Source of the DNA: Burkholderia sp. D-99
Lineage (GTDB): Bacteria > Pseudomonadota > Gammaproteobacteria > Burkholderiales > Burkholderiaceae
Length of the DNA: 64,000 nt
Assembly: GCF_011605345.1 (NCBI RefSeq)
Contig: NZ_JAAOXM010000001.1
Span: 558,001 to 622,000, forward strand
Reading direction: 5' to 3'
The translations under genes were made by a program, and so were the position numbers. The notes beneath the pieces are model-generated. The model did no database searches. It worked only from the letters and a program-made list of their open reading frames with translations, and was not told the origin of the DNA. Every line of letters starts with the position of its first letter. The stretch's first letter is position 1. Of the stretch, positions 61,494 to 64,000 are shown piece by piece.

Positions 61494-62588
61494 ATGCCAG
61501 TCGACATCATCGGCATGATCACCGCGACGCCCGGCGCGGAGGTCGACGTACCGGGCGGCGTGGCCGTCCAGCCCGACTACGTGCGCCGCTTCGCGCAGGC
61601 GCACGAGGCCGCCGGCTTCGACCAGATCCTGGTCGGCCATTTCAGCAACGCGGCGGACGGTTTCATCGTCGCGTCGTTCGCGGCCGCCGCGACCGAACGC
61701 ATCCGCATCCTGCTCGCGCACCGGCCGGGCGTGATCGTGCCGTCGGCCGCCGCGCGGCAGATATCGACGCTCGACGTGTTCAGCGGCGGGCGTCTCGCGC
61801 TGAACGTCGTGTCCGGCGGCGACGATACCGACCTGCGGCGCGACGGCGATTTCGTCGCGCACGATGCGCGCTACCGCCGCACCGGCGAATATCTCGACGT
61901 GCTGAAGCGGATCTGGCTCGCCGACGCGCCAGTCGATCACGATGGCGAGTTCTACCGGCTGCGCGGCGCGTCGCCGCTCGTGAAGGGTGCGCAGCGGCCG
62001 CATGTGCCGATCTATTTCGGCGGCTCGTCGCCGGCTGCGCTGGCGGTTGCGGGCGAGCATGCCGATGTCTACATGACGTGGGGCGAGCCGCTCGATTCGG
62101 TGCGCGAGCAGATCGCGCGCGTGCGTGCGGCCGCCGCGCCGTTCGGGCGCACGCCGCGCATCAGCGTGTCGTTCCGGCCGATCGTCGCCGCCACCGAGGC
62201 GGCCGCATGGGAGAAGGCCGAGGCGATCCGCGAGCGCGTGCGCGCGGCGCGGCTCGCGAACGGCCAGCCGATTGCCGGCCACACGCCGCAGAATGCAGGC
62301 TCGCAACGGCTGATGGCGGCGGCCGCGCAGGGCGACGTGCTCGACGAGCGGCTGTGGATGGGCGTCGCGAACCTGACCGGCGCGCGCTGGAATTCGACCG
62401 CGCTGGTCGGCACGCCCGAACAGGTCGCGCGCGCGCTCGGTGCGTATTACCGGCTCGGCGTGTCGACGTTCCTGATTCGCGGGTTCGATCCGCTCGACGA
62501 TGCGCTCGACTACGGGCGCGACCTCATTCCGGCGATTCATGCGCAGGTCGCGGAGCTCGACCGGTATCACGCGGCGGCGTCGGCGTAG
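61494..62588 (+). CDS. LLM class flavin-dependent monooxygenase (SsuD-like)
   Basis: A 364-residue bacterial-luciferase-family oxygenase. FVASFAAAATERIRILLAHRPG, ARQISTLDVFSGGRLALNVVSGG and RRTGEYLDVLKRIWLADAPV are the typical blocks of the alkanesulfonate monooxygenase group, which uses reduced FMN to release sulfite from sulfonates. PHVPIYFGGSSPAAL and MTWGEP fit too. An AAGGACATACCGAC ribosome site precedes the ATG at 61494; frames open further upstream overlap the binding-protein gene. Together with the upstream binding protein it forms a sulfonate or sulfur-scavenging pair. Confidence 0.9.
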   Translation: MPVDIIGMITATPGAEVDVPGGVAVQPDYVRRFAQAHEAAGFDQILVGHFSNAADGFIVASFAAAATERIRILLAHRPGVIVPSAAARQISTLDVFSGGRLALNVVSGGDDTDLRRDGDFVAHDARYRRTGEYLDVLKRIWLADAPVDHDGEFYRLRGASPLVKGAQRPHVPIYFGGSSPAALAVAGEHADVYMTWGEPLDSVREQIARVRAAAAPFGRTPRISVSFRPIVAATEAAAWEKAEAIRERVRAARLANGQPIAGHTPQNAGSQRLMAAAAQGDVLDERLWMGVANLTGARWNSTALVGTPEQVARALGAYYRLGVSTFLIRGFDPLDDALDYGRDLIPAIHAQVAELDRYHAAASA

Positions 62589-62625
62589 ACACATCGCGGC
62601 GCAACGACGTACGGGCTGCTTCGAT

Positions 62626-62661
62626 TCGCCCCGGCATTTCCGTTGCGGGATGCCGGGGCGA
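62626..62661. terminator. Hairpin between convergent genes
   Basis: 12-bp perfect stem TCGCCCCGGCAT / ATGCCGGGGCGA with a loop of about 12 bases, between the stops of the monooxygenase and the next binding-protein gene. No U tract; likely bidirectional. Positions are accurate to a base or two. Confidence 0.6.
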
Positions 62662-62692
62662 TGTCATGTTGATCGTCGACGTATCGACGCCT

Positions 62693-63625
62693 TCAGAACG
62701 ACGGCAACCCCGGCGGATTGGTTTCGGCGCGCGCGATCGCCTCGCTCTGCAAGCCCCAGCGCGCGAGCGCCTGCCCGTAGCGACCGCTGCCGATCAGCGC
62801 GTTCGTCGCCAGCGTCAGCGCGGGTGCGAGGCCGCTGCCGCGGCGCGTCGCGATCGCGACATCGGCATTGTTGGGCCAACCCGCATTGACGACGCCGACA
62901 CGGCGGATCTTGCCGGTGCGCGCGGCCTCGTACGCGAGCGATGCGTTCGGGTTCAGCTCCGCATCGGCGCGGCCCGACAGCAGCGCGACGCGCGACGCCG
63001 CATCGTCGTCGAAATATTGCAGCTCGGCCGGCTTCAGCCCCTGCGCCACGTTGCGCTTGTTCCACTCGAGCAGGATGCGCTCCTGGCTCGTCCCCGCGCC
63101 CGTGATGATGCGCAGGCCGGCGATGTCCTTCGGCTCGGCGATCGTCGCGATCGGGCTGCCGGTGCGCACGTAGAAGCCGTGCAGCCCGAGCCGGTAGGTC
63201 GTGAAATCGTATTTCTCCTTGCGCTTCTCGGTTACGCCGACGTTGGAGATCACCGCATCGTACTTGCCGGACGTCAGCCCGAGCGGCCAGTCGGCCCAAG
63301 CGATCGGCACCAGCGCGAGCGTGCGGCCGAGCGCGTCGGCGACGAGCTGTGCATAGTCGGGATCGGCGCCGACCACGGTGCGCGCGTCGGTCGCGTAGGT
63401 CGACACGGGCGGCGCGTGCGGTGAAATCGCGACCGTGAACGCGCCTTCGCGTACCCAACGATAGCCGGCTGCCGCGCGGATCGCCGCGTCGTCGCGTTGC
63501 GCACGCACGCGGCCGGCCTGGCGCGGGTCGAGGTCCGCCGTCGCGGCGGCCGCGTGCGCCACATGCCACGGCAGGCCCGTTGCCGCGACCAGTGCGGCGG
63601 TCATGAACTGGCGTCGGTCGGTCAT
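62693..63625 (-). CDS. Polar amino-acid-type ABC transporter substrate-binding protein
   Basis: A 310-residue periplasmic binding protein of the bacterial SBP family 3 type. A signal with two arginines ([25 protein letters not shown]) suggests Tat export. Blocks [55 protein letters not shown] and [20 protein letters not shown] are the fold's usual sequence, with ligand contacts there. The ATG at 63623-63625 is used. It lies 34 bp after an ATPase gene on the same strand; a permease is presumably beyond the window edge. Confidence 0.88.
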   Translation of the reverse strand: MTDRRQFMTAALVAATGLPWHVAHAAAATADLDPRQAGRVRAQRDDAAIRAAAGYRWVREGAFTVAISPHAPPVSTYATDARTVVGADPDYAQLVADALGRTLALVPIAWADWPLGLTSGKYDAVISNVGVTEKRKEKYDFTTYRLGLHGFYVRTGSPIATIAEPKDIAGLRIITGAGTSQERILLEWNKRNVAQGLKPAELQYFDDDAASRVALLSGRADAELNPNASLAYEAARTGKIRRVGVVNAGWPNNADVAIATRRGSGLAPALTLATNALIGSGRYGQALARWGLQSEAIARAETNPPGLPSF

Positions 63626-63659
63626 CGTGCGGCACCTCGCAAGCCGGCAGCGGCGCGCA

Positions 63660-64000
63660 TCACAGCACCCGCGACAGGAACGCGCGGGTGCGCGGATGCG
63701 TCGGCGCGTCGAGCACGACGGCCGGCGGCCCGGATTCGACGATGCGCCCGCGCTCCATGAACAGCACGTTGTCCGCGACTTCGCGCGCGAAGCCGATCTC
63801 GTGCGTGACGATCACGAGCGTCGTGCCCGAGCGTGCGAGTTCCTTGATCACGTCAAGCACTTCGTTCACGAGTTCCGGGTCGAGCGCCGACGTCGGTTCG
63901 TCGAACAGCAGCACCTTCGGGCGCAACGCGAGCGCCCGCGCGATCGCGACGCGCTGCTGCTGGCCGCCCGAGAGCTGGCGCGGATACGCGTCGGCCTTAT
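63660..64000 (-). CDS. ABC transporter ATP-binding protein, 5' end beyond window edge
   Basis: Only the C-terminal 112 residues or so are seen. The signature [20 protein letters not shown] lies near the window edge, followed by Walker [15 protein letters not shown] and the H-loop [21 protein letters not shown] is typical of HisP/GlnQ-type ATPases. It is read leftward into the binding-protein gene, so both belong to one polar-amino-acid-type uptake system. The Walker A region is off the edge. Confidence 0.93.
   Translation of the reverse strand, partial: KADAYPRQLSGGQQQRVAIARALALRPKVLLFDEPTSALDPELVNEVLDVIKELARSGTTLVIVTHEIGFAREVADNVLFMERGRIVESGPPAVVLDAPTHPRTRAFLSRVL

Overview
The window is high-GC DNA with the codon use and gene content of a Burkholderia species, most likely of the Burkholderia cepacia complex (inferred from GTP-type PEP carboxykinase, a DauR-like regulator, a Bucl-style collagen-like lipoprotein, several short-chain dehydrogenases and an FMN-riboswitch ribH paralogue). 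I see no rRNA, tRNA, CRISPR array, integrase or transposase. About 67 protein genes are supported. Both ends of the window cut through a gene.

Layout. 1-4.9 kb: a short-chain dehydrogenase (SDR) divergent from an operon of alpha/beta hydrolase, SDR, etfB, etfA and a gamma-carbonic-anhydrase-like protein; this looks catabolic, with ETF as electron acceptor. 4.9-9.1 kb: small membrane proteins, a cupin, a lipoprotein with 34 Gly-Thr-Xaa triplets and a DUF4410-like exported protein. 9.2-14.6 kb: an Lrp regulator divergent from a LysE exporter, a TetR-esterase operon with a palindromic operator, a GNAT protein and a YdeI-like protein. 14.8-17.3 kb: a BtuB-like receptor behind a cobalamin riboswitch. 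17.4-22.3 kb: an AraC regulator divergent from a five-gene operon (two ferredoxin-like barrel proteins, quinone reductase, two SDRs). 22.4-25.1 kb: YbaK-like deacylase, DauR-like regulator and a PLP dehydratase. 25.3-33 kb: a patchier, less GC-rich stretch with an FAD oxidase, TetR, Nudix, GNAT and several orphan genes.

33.1-46.5 kb holds a large set of small-molecule enzymes: EthD and SnoaL proteins divergent from SnoaL plus three SDRs; then pckG; then an oppositely oriented SnoaL, three SDRs and an epimerase; then a flavoprotein of the 3-ketosteroid dehydrogenase/fumarate reductase class. The two SnoaL+3 SDR sets mirror each other around pckG. They probably act on a cyclic, ketone- or alcohol-bearing substrate that I cannot identify.

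46.7-55.1 kb: a Tat-exported acid phosphatase with a Pho-box-like site upstream, a second-type FtsH protease, an OsmC-like protein, trehalose-6-phosphate synthase and a chemoreceptor; this has a stress and starvation flavour. 55.5-58.7 kb: a ZnuD-like TonB receptor and, divergently, an FMN riboswitch with a type II lumazine synthase gene; a near-perfect Zur box lies between them. 58.8-60.2 kb: a hydrolase-MarR operon with two matching palindromes upstream. 60.4-64 kb: a sulfonate-type binding protein and flavin monooxygenase, then a polar-amino-acid-type ABC binding protein and the start of its ATPase.
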